From Cellulomonas timonensis (GTDB lineage Bacteria; Actinomycetota; Actinomycetes; Actinomycetales; Cellulomonadaceae): a DNA stretch of 64,000 nucleotides. The DNA lies in contig NZ_FCOT01000012.1 in assembly GCF_900046455.1 (NCBI RefSeq), forward strand, positions 606,017 to 670,016, in the 5' to 3' direction. Positions 26,851 to 34,919 of the stretch are shown in pieces; within the stretch, counting starts at the first letter, position 1, and every line of letters begins with the position of its first letter. The position numbers and the translations under genes were made by a program. The notes under the pieces are model-generated. The model had not been told where the DNA came from. It worked only from the letters and a program-made list of their open reading frames with translations, and searched no databases.

Positions 26851-26882
26851 CGAGCGCCGTCTGACTCGAGCGCGACGTCTGA
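26835..26882. repeat. three imperfect copies of the disA 3' end
   Basis: CGAGCGCTACGTCTGA (end of disA) is followed by CGAGCGCCGTCTGA and CGAGCGCGACGTCTGA. The copies surround three TGA triplets and occupy the whole gap to the convergent gene's 3' region. Confidence 0.65.
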
Positions 26883-26894
26883 CCTGGCCTGGGC

Positions 26895-27500
26895 TCAGTC
26901 GAGCACGAACACCTGCGGCGCGGACGCGGCGCCCGCGGCGGTGAGCGTCGCGGAGTACGTGCCCGACTTCACCGCGGGCAGCCCGGTGGCGCAGCCCTCC
27001 GCCGAGCGGACCCTCGTCCACTGGACCTGCGTGACGTCGCTCTGTCCCGGACCGAGCAGCAGCTTGCGCTCGGCCGCGCCGGCAGGGCAGTCCCGGCTGG
27101 ACCAGATGCGGTCCTCCCCGGAGACGATGGCGATCTCGAGCTGCCCCGAGCCCGCGTCGACCAGGCAGTCCACCTCGCCCGTGTTCGCGAGGGTGACGGT
27201 GAAGGTCGGGATGGCCGCTGCCGCGTAGGACGCCGAGTCAGCGGCGAGGGTGAGGGCGAGGGCCTCGGGCGCACAGGCCTGCGGCGCCCCCGGGTCGGCA
27301 GGCTCGTCCTCAGCGCCGTCCACGGGCTCCTGCTCGCCGGAGCCGTCGGCGTTGACGTTGTCCGCGTCCGGGGTTCCGCCACGGCCCAGCAGCGCCCAGA
27401 CGACGACGATGACCACTAGCAGCGGGAGGCCCAGCACCACGAATCGACGGGTCCAGTAGACCCGGGACGGCAACGGCCCCGCAGGTCGCAGCACACCCAT
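26895..27500 (-). CDS. membrane-anchored hypothetical protein, DUF4232-like layout
   Basis: The 201-aa protein has a short basic N-terminus, one membrane helix (VVLGLPLLVVIVVVWALLG) and an acidic linker (GSGEQEPVDGAEDEPADPGA). The extracytoplasmic beta-sandwich-like domain has four cysteines (CAPEALAL, VDCLVDAG, RDCPAGAA, EGCATGLP) spaced for two disulfides. No function is recognised. ATG 27500 is preferred because GAGGA lies upstream; an in-frame GTG at 27545 would add a basic stretch. It is convergent with disA. Confidence 0.7.
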   Translation of the reverse strand: MGVLRPAGPLPSRVYWTRRFVVLGLPLLVVIVVVWALLGRGGTPDADNVNADGSGEQEPVDGAEDEPADPGAPQACAPEALALTLAADSASYAAAAIPTFTVTLANTGEVDCLVDAGSGQLEIAIVSGEDRIWSSRDCPAGAAERKLLLGPGQSDVTQVQWTRVRSAEGCATGLPAVKSGTYSATLTAAGAASAPQVFVLD

Positions 27501-27624
27501 GACGGCACCGTCCTCACGTCGGCCGCGTCCCCGGCGGCGCTTCACCCGGTCAGCCGTACGGTACCGGTCTCTCCGCCCTGCGCCTGCGCCCTGCCTGGGC
27601 GGGTCGGCGCCTGATCCTGTGCGT

Positions 27625-27690
27625 GGCCGGGGCGGCGCCGGGTTGGGGGAGGATGGGCGGGGGCTGCCCGCCCCCCACGCCGAGCCGATG
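27625..27690 (+). repeat. 66-bp direct repeat, left copy
   Basis: This segment is 65/66 identical to 27761-27826. The only difference is G at 27662 versus T at 27798, which turns the GTG start codon of the right copy into GGG. The right copy is the real 5' end of mutY. Confidence 0.85.
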
Positions 27691-27760
27691 GGGGGGGGGG
27701 GGGCGGGCGCGGGGGGGGGGGGCGCGCGGGGGGGGGGGGGCGGCGCGGGGGGGGGGGGGG
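27691..27760. repeat. 70-bp almost pure-G tract
   Basis: The tract has 61 G and 9 C with no A or T, including runs of 10 or more G, and lies exactly between the two 66-bp copies. It is probably a base-calling or assembly artefact rather than biological sequence. If real it would be a strong G-quadruplex former. Confidence 0.75.
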
Positions 27761-27826
27761 GGCCGGGGCGGCGCCGGGTTGGGGGAGGATGGGCGGGTGC
27801 TGCCCGCCCCCCACGCCGAGCCGATG
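27761..27826 (+). repeat. 66-bp direct repeat, right copy (mutY 5' end)
   Basis: This is the right copy of the duplication. It contains the mutY ribosome binding site GGGGGAGGA and its GTG start at 27797. Confidence 0.85.
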
Positions 27827-28702
27827 CGCGCCGCGGTGCTCGACTGGTTCGGGCGCCACGCGCGCGACCTCCCGTGGCGCGCGGCGGACTGCTCGGCCTG
27901 GGGTGTGCTGGTCAGCGAGGTGATGCTGCAGCAGACGCCTGTGGTGCGGGTGGAGCCCGCGTGGCGGGCATGGATGGCTCGGTGGCCCGAGCCGGCCGAC
28001 CCGGCAGAGGCGAGCACGGCGGATGTGCTGCGCGCCTGGGACCGGCTGGGCTACCCGCGTCGGGCGCTGCGCCTGCAGGAGTGCGCGCGCGCCGTGGTGG
28101 AACGGCACGGCGGCGTGGTGCCGGCGGGCGCCGCGGAACTGCTCGCGTTGCCGGGGGGGGGCCCGTACACGGCGGCGGCGGGGCAGGCGTTCGCGTTCGG
28201 CCGCCGCTCGGGGGTGCTGGACACGAATGTGCGCCGGGTCCTGGCCCGCGCGGTGCACGGGGCCGCACTGCCGGCTCCCACGCAGACGGCCGCCGAGGTC
28301 CGCCTCGCTGAGGGCCTGGGGCCGGCGGACGACGCCACGGCGGCCCGCTGGTCTGCCGCGTCGATGGAGCTCGGCGCGCTGGTGTGCACGGCCCGCAGCC
28401 CGCGCTGCGAGGAGTGCCCGATCGCCGAGATGTGCGCGTGGCGGGCCGCCGGGCAGCCGGTGGACGAGCATCGGGGCCGACGCCGGACGCAGGCGTGGGC
28501 GGGCACGGACCGGCAGGTGCGGGGCAAGGTGATGGCGCTGCTCCGCGGCGCCCTGGGGCCGGTGCCCGCCCACGCGGTGGACGCGGTGTGGCCGGACCGG
28601 GCGCAGCGCGAGCGGTGCGTGGAGTCGTTGCTCGCCGACGGGCTGATGGTGCGGATGCCGGGCGCCGACGACGACCAGCCGCCGGCCTACCGGCTGCCCT
28701 GA
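27797..28702 (+). CDS. mutY: A/G-specific adenine glycosylase MutY
   Basis: The 301-aa HhH-GPD glycosylase removes adenine mispaired with 8-oxoguanine. It shows SEVMLQQTPVVRV (catalytic Glu41), the HhH LALPGGGPYTAAA, the catalytic-Asp motif VLDTNVRRVLAR and a 4Fe-4S cluster CTARSPRCEECPIAEMC (C-x6-C-x2-C-x5-C). Three positions that are normally Val/Ile read Gly, all encoded GGG where GTG would restore the consensus (28157, 28181, 28211). Together with the poly-G tract upstream, this suggests T-to-G miscalls. GTG 27797 is chosen because a Shine-Dalgarno precedes it; longer frames run into the G tract. Confidence 0.85.
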   Translation: MLPAPHAEPMRAAVLDWFGRHARDLPWRAADCSAWGVLVSEVMLQQTPVVRVEPAWRAWMARWPEPADPAEASTADVLRAWDRLGYPRRALRLQECARAVVERHGGVVPAGAAELLALPGGGPYTAAAGQAFAFGRRSGVLDTNVRRVLARAVHGAALPAPTQTAAEVRLAEGLGPADDATAARWSAASMELGALVCTARSPRCEECPIAEMCAWRAAGQPVDEHRGRRRTQAWAGTDRQVRGKVMALLRGALGPVPAHAVDAVWPDRAQRERCVESLLADGLMVRMPGADDDQPPAYRLP

Positions 28703-28736
28703 GCGCGGACCCGGCGGCTCGGCGGTGCGGCCCCGC

Positions 28737-29246
28737 TCAGAGCTCGATGAGCATCCGTGTGTTGCCGAGCGTGTTGGGCTTCACGCGCGCGAGGTCGAGG
28801 AACTCGGCGACGCCGTCGTCGTGGGAGCGCAGCAACTCGGCGTAGACGTCCGGGGTGACGGGCGTCCCGTCGATCGGCGCGAAGCCGTGCGCCGCGAAGA
28901 AGTCCACCTCGAAGGTCAGGCAGAAGACCCGCCGCAGGCCGAGCTGGCGTGCGCGGTCGAGCAGCGCGTCGAGCAGCAGGTGGCCGACTCCCCCACCGCG
29001 CCACGCGGGGTCCACGGCGAGGGTGCGCACCTCGGCGAGGTCCTGCCACATGACGTGCAGCGCGCCGCAGCCGATGACGGCGCCGTCGGGCGCCTCGGCG
29101 ACGACGAACTCCTGCACTGCCTCGTAGTACCCGACCCATTCCTTGGCGAGCAGGATGCGCTCGGTGGCGTACGGCTGCACCAGGTCGCGGATCGTGCGGA
29201 CGTCCGCGGGAAGCGCGGAGCGGACTCGTGGAGGGGCGGCGGTCAC
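28737..29246 (-). CDS. amino-acid N-acetyltransferase (GNAT, ArgA-like)
   Basis: The 169-aa GNAT protein resembles the stand-alone N-acetylglutamate synthases of actinobacteria, which lack the amino-acid-kinase domain of classic ArgA. It shows VRSALPADVRTIRDLVQPYATERILLAKEW, ALHVMWQDLAEVRTLAVDPAWRGGGVGHLLLDALL (acetyl-CoA site RGGGVG) and LTFEVDFFAAHGFAPIDG. Its expected role is the first step of arginine synthesis. It starts with GTG 29246 and is divergent from glpD. Confidence 0.85.
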   Translation of the reverse strand: MTAAPPRVRSALPADVRTIRDLVQPYATERILLAKEWVGYYEAVQEFVVAEAPDGAVIGCGALHVMWQDLAEVRTLAVDPAWRGGGVGHLLLDALLDRARQLGLRRVFCLTFEVDFFAAHGFAPIDGTPVTPDVYAELLRSHDDGVAEFLDLARVKPNTLGNTRMLIEL

Positions 29247-29451
29247 GGCCCCAAACTACCGACCCGTCACTTCGGCCGACGGCCGGGTCCACTCTCCGGT
29301 GCGGGCGCGCGGCCTGCGGTTGCGCCGGTCGTCGCGCCGTGGTGACGTTGCGGCAGGCGAGGACGCTCGTGCGGGCTCGCGACGGGGCCGACCCGTCCTG
29401 TTCCCGTGCGGACTCGTCGACGATGACATCCAGGACCGACGGGAGCGACCC

Positions 29452-31287
29452 ATGAGGACAGCGGCACTGACGGCACGCCTTCGAGGTGATGCCCTGGGCG
29501 CTCTGCGGGCGAGCACCCAGTCGGGGCGGGAGCTCGACGTCCTGGTGATCGGCGGCGGTGTGACGGGCGCGGGGATCGTGCTAGACGCGGTGACGCGTGG
29601 GCTGTCCGCGGCGGTGGTCGAGGCGCAGGACTGGTCGAGCGGGACGTCCAGCCGGTCCAGCAAACTGGTGCACGGCGGGCTCCGCTACCTGCAGATGCTC
29701 GACTTCCACCTGGTCCGCGAGGCGCTCACGGAGCGCGACCTGCTGATGTCCCGCATCGCGCCGCACCTGGTGAAGCCGGTGTCGTTCCTGTACCCGCTGG
29801 AGAACCGCGTCTGGGAGCGGGCGTACGTGGGCGCGGGCGTCGCGCTGTACGACACGCTGGCCACAGTGAGCGGGGCGAAGCGCGCGATGCCGATCCACCG
29901 GCACCTGACGCGCAAGGGCATGGAACGGCTGTTCCCCGACCTGCGGCACGACGCGGCGATCGGCGCCATCCAGTACTGGGACGCGGCGGTGGACGACTCG
30001 CGGCTCGTCTCGACGCTGATCCGCACGGCGGCGTCCTACGGCGCCCATGCGGCGTCCCGCACGGAACTGGTCAGCCTGCAGACGACCACCGGGGGCGCGG
30101 TCACGGGCGCCGAGGTGGTGGACCTGGAGACCGGCGAGCACATCGACGTGCGGGCCCGGCACGTGATCAACGCGACGGGGGTATGGACCGAGCAGACGGA
30201 ACACCTGGCCGGCTCGGAGGGCGGCCTGCGCGTCCTGGCCAGCAAGGGCATCCACATCGTGGTGCCGCGCAGCCGGATCGCGGGCACGGCGGGGCTGATC
30301 CTGCAGACCGAGAAGAGCGTGCTGTTCATCATCCCGTGGTCGCGCTACTGGGTGATCGGCACCACGGACACCCCGTGGAGCCAGGAGCTGGTGCACCCGG
30401 TCGCGAACGCCAGCGACATCGACTACCTCATCGCGCATGCGAACACCGTGCTGGCCCGCCCGATCAGCCGTGAGGACGTGATCGGCACCTGGGCTGGCCT
30501 GCGCCCGCTGCTGCAGCCGGGCACGAAGGCGGGCACCTCGTCGGCGAAGGTCTCACGGGAGCACACCGTCGCGAGCCCGACGCCCGGCCTGACGGTGATC
30601 GCGGGCGGCAAGCTCACCACGTACCGGGTGATGGCCAAGGACGCCGTCGACTTCGCGATCGGCTCGCGCGCCACGACGCTGCCGTCCATCACCACCCGCA
30701 TCGCGCTGGCCGGCGCCGAGGGGTTGGAGGCGGTGCAGCGCCAGTCGCGGTCCATCGCGAAGAAGTACGGCTGGGACCAGTTCCGCATGGACCACCTGCT
30801 GCACCGCTACGGGTCGCTCCTGGCGGAGCTGCTGGACCTCGTCGACGCGGACCCGGACCTCGCGAAGCCGCTGCCGCACGCCCCCGCGTACATCGGCGCG
30901 GAGATCGTCTACGCGGCCAGCCACGAGGGCGCGCTGCACCTCGACGACGTGATGATGCACCGCACCCGCCTCAACTACGAGCAGGCCGACAAGGGCGTGG
31001 GCGCCCTCGAGGAGATCGCGGACCTGATCGCGCCGGTGCTCGGCTGGGACGCGGAGCAGCGGGCCGCGGAGATCGCGGCCTACCGCGAGCGCGCCGCCGC
31101 CGAGCACGCCGCGACGGTGGAGACGGATGACGCCACCGCCGAGCGGGTCCGGCTGCTGGCGCCGGACATCGTGCCCCTGACGCCCGTGGGCGGGCTGGAT
31201 GACAGCGCCCCGCCGTTCACCCCCGACCCTGGCCGCAAGCCGGGGGCCGACGACTCGCCTGCGGCGCCGGGGCCCGCTGGCACCTGA
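29452..31287 (+). CDS. glpD: glycerol-3-phosphate dehydrogenase
   Basis: The 611-aa FAD enzyme oxidises sn-glycerol-3-phosphate to dihydroxyacetone phosphate at the membrane. The N-terminal FAD site reads VLVIGGGVTGAGIVLDA (GGGVTGAG 34-41), with SSGTSSRSSKLVHGGLRYLQ, the substrate-region PWSRYWVIGTTDTPW and a GlpD C-terminal domain (AEIVYAASHEGALHLDDVMMHRTRL). The length is slightly above average owing to a Pro/Ala tail. ATG 29452 has GGGAG before it. glpF and glpK follow, forming a complete glycerol uptake and catabolic unit. Confidence 0.95.
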   Translation: MRTAALTARLRGDALGALRASTQSGRELDVLVIGGGVTGAGIVLDAVTRGLSAAVVEAQDWSSGTSSRSSKLVHGGLRYLQMLDFHLVREALTERDLLMSRIAPHLVKPVSFLYPLENRVWERAYVGAGVALYDTLATVSGAKRAMPIHRHLTRKGMERLFPDLRHDAAIGAIQYWDAAVDDSRLVSTLIRTAASYGAHAASRTELVSLQTTTGGAVTGAEVVDLETGEHIDVRARHVINATGVWTEQTEHLAGSEGGLRVLASKGIHIVVPRSRIAGTAGLILQTEKSVLFIIPWSRYWVIGTTDTPWSQELVHPVANASDIDYLIAHANTVLARPISREDVIGTWAGLRPLLQPGTKAGTSSAKVSREHTVASPTPGLTVIAGGKLTTYRVMAKDAVDFAIGSRATTLPSITTRIALAGAEGLEAVQRQSRSIAKKYGWDQFRMDHLLHRYGSLLAELLDLVDADPDLAKPLPHAPAYIGAEIVYAASHEGALHLDDVMMHRTRLNYEQADKGVGALEEIADLIAPVLGWDAEQRAAEIAAYRERAAAEHAATVETDDATAERVRLLAPDIVPLTPVGGLDDSAPPFTPDPGRKPGADDSPAAPGPAGT

Positions 31288-31442
31288 ACCCCCTGTCCGG
31301 ACCGGCCCATGCCGGCCCCACCCGGGTCGCCTCGGCGGCCTGACCTGGCAGGAGCCGACAGGCTCCGGCAATTCCGAGGCCTCCGGGGACCACGGCTCTT
31401 CCCCCCGGACGACACCGACGTCGCTCAGGAAAGAGGTCGCAC

Positions 31443-32180
31443 GTGGACGTGTACAGCACTTGGGAGATCTTCGCCTCGGAGGCCGTCGGGACCGGGCTGC
31501 TCACGCTGCTCGGCACCGGCGTGGTCGCCAACGTCCTGCTGCCGAAGTCGAAGGGCTTCAACGGCGGCTGGCTGCTCATCAACTTCGGCTGGGGCTTCGC
31601 GGTCATGGCGGGCGTGTACGCGGCCTTCAAATCGGGCGCGCACATCAACCCCGCGGTGACCTTCGGCATCTGGGCCAACGGGCAGCCCGAGTTCGCCCCC
31701 GGCATCGAGGTCACCGCGTGGAACGGGCTCGTCTACGTCACGGCGCAGATGTTCGGCGCCGCGCTCGGCGCGCTCGCCAGCTTCCTGGCCTACAAGAAGC
31801 ACTTCGACGAGGACCTGGACCCCGCCTCCAAGCTCGCGGTGTTCGCCACCGGCCCGGCGATCCGCTCCTACGGGTGGAACCTCATCACGGAGATCGTCGG
31901 CACCTTCGTGCTGTTGTTCGTGATCCTCATGTTCGCGAACAACACTGCCGAGCTCGGCCCGCTGCCCGTCGCGTTCCTGGTCGTCGGGATCGGCGCCAGC
32001 CTCGGTGGCCCCACCGGATACGCCATCAACCCGGCCCGTGACCTGGGCCCCCGCATCGCCCACGCGCTGCTGCCCATCAGGGGCAAGGGGTCCAGCGACT
32101 GGTCGTACGCGTGGGTCCCGGTGATCGGCCCGATCATCGGCGGCGTCCTCGGCGGGCTCGCCGCCAACTGGTTCATCTGA
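31443..32180 (+). CDS. glpF: glycerol facilitator (aquaglyceroporin)
   Basis: The 245-aa MIP-family channel has six membrane segments and both half-helix signatures: SGAHINPAVTFGIW and YAINPARDLGPRIAHALLP. The NPARDxGPR form with Asp after Arg is characteristic of glycerol-conducting members rather than strict water channels. GTG 31443 follows a GAAAGAGG site. It sits 155 bp after glpD and 57 bp before glpK. Confidence 0.93.
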   Translation: MDVYSTWEIFASEAVGTGLLTLLGTGVVANVLLPKSKGFNGGWLLINFGWGFAVMAGVYAAFKSGAHINPAVTFGIWANGQPEFAPGIEVTAWNGLVYVTAQMFGAALGALASFLAYKKHFDEDLDPASKLAVFATGPAIRSYGWNLITEIVGTFVLLFVILMFANNTAELGPLPVAFLVVGIGASLGGPTGYAINPARDLGPRIAHALLPIRGKGSSDWSYAWVPVIGPIIGGVLGGLAANWFI

Positions 32181-32237
32181 CGGCCGCGCCGCACCTCCCA
32201 CATCCCGCACTGCGATCCCTCGACGGAGAGGAACACC

Positions 32238-33764
32238 ATGCCTGACACCCCGCAGTACGTCCTGGCGATCGACCAGGGGACCACCAGCACCCGCTCCATC
32301 GTGTTCGACCACGCCGGGACGATCGTGAACTCCGGCCAGCTGGAGCATCAGCAGATCTTCCCCCGGCCCGGGTGGGTGGAGCACGACGCCGACGAGATCT
32401 GGCGCAACACCCGCGAGGTGGTGGGCATCGCCCTGACCCGCGCGAACCTCACCGCCCGGAACATCGCGGCGGTCGGCATCACGAACCAGCGCGAGACGGC
32501 CGTGGTGTGGGACCGGACCACCGGCAAGCCCGTCTACAACGCGATCGTGTGGCAGGACACCCGCACCCAGAAGATCGCCGACCAGCTCGCCGCGCTGGGC
32601 GGCGGCGCCGACAGGTACAAGTCGCGCGTGGGGCTGCCGCTCGCGACGTACTTCTCCGGGCCGAAGATCCGCTGGATCCTCGACAACGTGGAGGGCGCCC
32701 GGGAGAAGGCCGAGCGCGGGGAGCTGGCGTTCGGCAACACCGACTCGTGGGTGGTGTGGAACATGACCGGCGGCGTCGAGGGCGGGGTGCATGTCACCGA
32801 CGTGACGAATGCCTCGCGGACGATGCTGATGAACCTCGACACCCTCACGTGGAACGAGGAGATCGCCGCGGAGATGGGCATCCCGATGTCCATGCTCCCC
32901 GAGATCCGCTCGTCCTCCGAGGTGTACGGGCAGGGCCGCTTGGGCGGCCTGGTGCCGAAGGTGCCGATCGCGGGGATCCTCGGCGATCAGCAGGCCGCGA
33001 CGTTCGGGCAGGCGTGCTTCGACGTCGGCACCGCGAAGAACACCTACGGCACCGGCAACTTCGTGCTGCTCAACACGGGTGAGGAGTTGGTCCCCTCCGA
33101 GAACGGCCTGCTCACCACCGTCGCGTACAAGATCGGCGAGAAGCCGGTCATCTACGCGCTGGAGGGGTCCATCGCGGTGACGGGCTCCCTGGTGCAGTGG
33201 CTCCGGGACAACCTGGGCCTGATCAAGTCCGCGCCCGAGATCGAGAAGCTCGCCGCGAGCGTGCCGGACAACGGCGGGGCGTACTTCGTGCCGGCGTTCT
33301 CGGGGCTGTTCGCGCCGTACTGGCGCTCGGAGGCCCGGGGGGCGCTCGTCGGGCTGACCCGGTATGTCACCAAGGCGCACATCGCCCGGGCGGCCCTCGA
33401 GGCGACGGCCTTCCAAACCCGGGAGGTCGTCGACGCGATGAACGCCGACTCCGGGGTCGCGCTGACCGAGTTGAAGGTGGACGGCGGGATGGTCGGCAAC
33501 GACCTGCTGATGCAGTTCCAGGCCGACGTGCTCGACGTCCCGGTGATCCGCCCGAAGGTCGCCGAGACCACCGCGCTGGGCGCGGCGTACGCGGCGGGCA
33601 TCGCCGTGGGGTTCTGGTCGGGCGAGCAGGACGTCATCGACAACTGGGCCGAGGACAAGCGGTGGGAGCCCTCGATGGACGCCACCGACCGGGAACGGCA
33701 GTACCGGCTGTGGAAGAAGGCGGTGACGAAGACCTTCGACTGGGTGGACGACGACGTCCTGTGA
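32238..33764 (+). CDS. glpK: glycerol kinase
   Basis: The 508-aa FGGY kinase phosphorylates glycerol to glycerol-3-phosphate. It has the phosphate loop [15 protein letters not shown], the glycerol-binding [12 protein letters not shown] and [46 protein letters not shown] and the FGGY C-terminal [19 protein letters not shown]. It has the standard length. AGGAACACC precedes ATG 32238. It works with GlpF and GlpD next to it. Confidence 0.97.
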   Translation: MPDTPQYVLAIDQGTTSTRSIVFDHAGTIVNSGQLEHQQIFPRPGWVEHDADEIWRNTREVVGIALTRANLTARNIAAVGITNQRETAVVWDRTTGKPVYNAIVWQDTRTQKIADQLAALGGGADRYKSRVGLPLATYFSGPKIRWILDNVEGAREKAERGELAFGNTDSWVVWNMTGGVEGGVHVTDVTNASRTMLMNLDTLTWNEEIAAEMGIPMSMLPEIRSSSEVYGQGRLGGLVPKVPIAGILGDQQAATFGQACFDVGTAKNTYGTGNFVLLNTGEELVPSENGLLTTVAYKIGEKPVIYALEGSIAVTGSLVQWLRDNLGLIKSAPEIEKLAASVPDNGGAYFVPAFSGLFAPYWRSEARGALVGLTRYVTKAHIARAALEATAFQTREVVDAMNADSGVALTELKVDGGMVGNDLLMQFQADVLDVPVIRPKVAETTALGAAYAAGIAVGFWSGEQDVIDNWAEDKRWEPSMDATDRERQYRLWKKAVTKTFDWVDDDVL

Positions 33765-33809
33765 GCCGGCGATCTGGGCGACGGGGCCGCGACCCCCTAC
33801 CCTGACGGC

Positions 33810-34880
33810 ATGGCCGCCACCGTCACGCTCAGCGATGTCGCACGGGAGGCGGGCGTCTCGCTCGCCACCGCGTCCCGTGCGATCAACGGCAGCGCCAACC
33901 GCACTGTCCGCGAGGACCTGCGCGAGCGGGTCCTCGCGGCCGCGGCCCGGCTGCGCTACTCCCCCGACGCCAATGCGCAGGCGATGGCGCGCGGCCGCAC
34001 CACGTCGCTGGGCCTGGTGGTCCACGACATCGCAGACCCGTACTTCTCCTCGATCGCCGCGGGCGTCAGCGCCGCCGCCGATCGTTCAGGCCTGGCGGTG
34101 ACCCTCGCCAGCACCCGGCACGACCAGACGCGTGAGCGCGGCCTGATCGAGGTGCTGCAGCGCCAGCGGGCGCGGGCGATCATCATCGCGGGCGGCCGCA
34201 CCGACGACGACGCGCTGAACGCCGAGCTGCGCCGGGCGCTGGCCGACTACCGCGCGGGCGGCGGCTCGGCGGCGCTGGTGGGGCAGCCCGTGCTGGGCAT
34301 CGACACCGTGGTCATCGACAACGCGGACGGCGCGGCAGCCCTCGCCCGGGCGCTGCACGGCCTGGGCTACCGGGAGTTCGCGGTGCTGGCGGGCCCGGCG
34401 GGCCACCTCACGGCCCGGGAGCGGCTGGACGGCTTCCGCGCCGGGCTGGCCGAGCTGGGCGTGGCGCTCGACCCCGCGAACGTCATCGGCTGCGCGTTCA
34501 CCCGCGACGGCGGCTACGACGGCATGCAGGACCTGCTGCGGCGGCGCGGCTCCGTGGAGCTGGTGTTCGCGGTGAACGACGTGATGGCAGTGGGCGCGAT
34601 GGCCGCCGCGCGGGACGCGGGCGTCGACGTGCCGGGCGAGCTGGCTGTGGCCGGCTTCGACGACATCGTGACGCTGCGGGACGTCACTCCCCCGCTGACC
34701 ACCGTCCGGGTGCCGCTGGTCGAGGTGGGCGTCGCGGCCACCGAGCTGGCCTTGGCGCCGCCGTCGGATGAGCCCCGCCTGGTGCATGTGGAGGCCACCG
34801 TGGTGCTGCGCGCCTCGACGCCGCCGCGCCATCCCAGCGACAGCGCCAGCAACGGCCACGGCGCCGGCTCAGCATCCTGA
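33810..34880 (+). CDS. LacI-family transcriptional regulator
   Basis: The 356-aa regulator has a LacI HTH (VTLSDVAREAGVSLATASRAINGS, residues 5-28), hinge LRYSPDANAQAMARG and an effector domain starting LGLVVHDIADPYFSSIAAGV. Nearby genes give two candidate targets: the glycerol genes upstream and the sugar ABC operon whose 3' end faces it. A LacI operator in the ABC operon promoter (38253-38266) makes the ABC operon a plausible target. The C-terminal coding sequence forms one arm of a bidirectional hairpin. Confidence 0.88.
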   Translation: MAATVTLSDVAREAGVSLATASRAINGSANRTVREDLRERVLAAAARLRYSPDANAQAMARGRTTSLGLVVHDIADPYFSSIAAGVSAAADRSGLAVTLASTRHDQTRERGLIEVLQRQRARAIIIAGGRTDDDALNAELRRALADYRAGGGSAALVGQPVLGIDTVVIDNADGAAALARALHGLGYREFAVLAGPAGHLTARERLDGFRAGLAELGVALDPANVIGCAFTRDGGYDGMQDLLRRRGSVELVFAVNDVMAVGAMAAARDAGVDVPGELAVAGFDDIVTLRDVTPPLTTVRVPLVEVGVAATELALAPPSDEPRLVHVEATVVLRASTPPRHPSDSASNGHGAGSAS

Positions 34881-34903
34881 CGGTGCTGGCCGGCGCCGTG
34901 GCC
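34854..34903. terminator. bidirectional terminator between lacI and the sugar-binding protein gene
   Basis: GGCCACGGCGCCGGC (34854-34868) pairs perfectly with GCCGGCGCCGTGGCC (34889-34903). Further AGCA/TGCT pairing inside the loop extends the structure. The left arm lies in the last codons of the lacI gene, and both genes converge on it. Confidence 0.75.
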
Positions 34904-34919
34904 GGGGGCTTGCCTCGCG

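Noticed and set aside
27623..27796. An N-terminal Gly/Arg-rich extension of MutY reading through the G tract
   Set aside because: It is made of the duplicated 66-mer and the poly-G segment. The proper Shine-Dalgarno and GTG lie at 27781-27799, where homology begins.
31425..34025. An 866-codon leftward open frame opposite glpF, glpK and the LacI gene
   Set aside because: It is a shadow of three well-supported genes and has no recognisable domain, start signal or codon bias.
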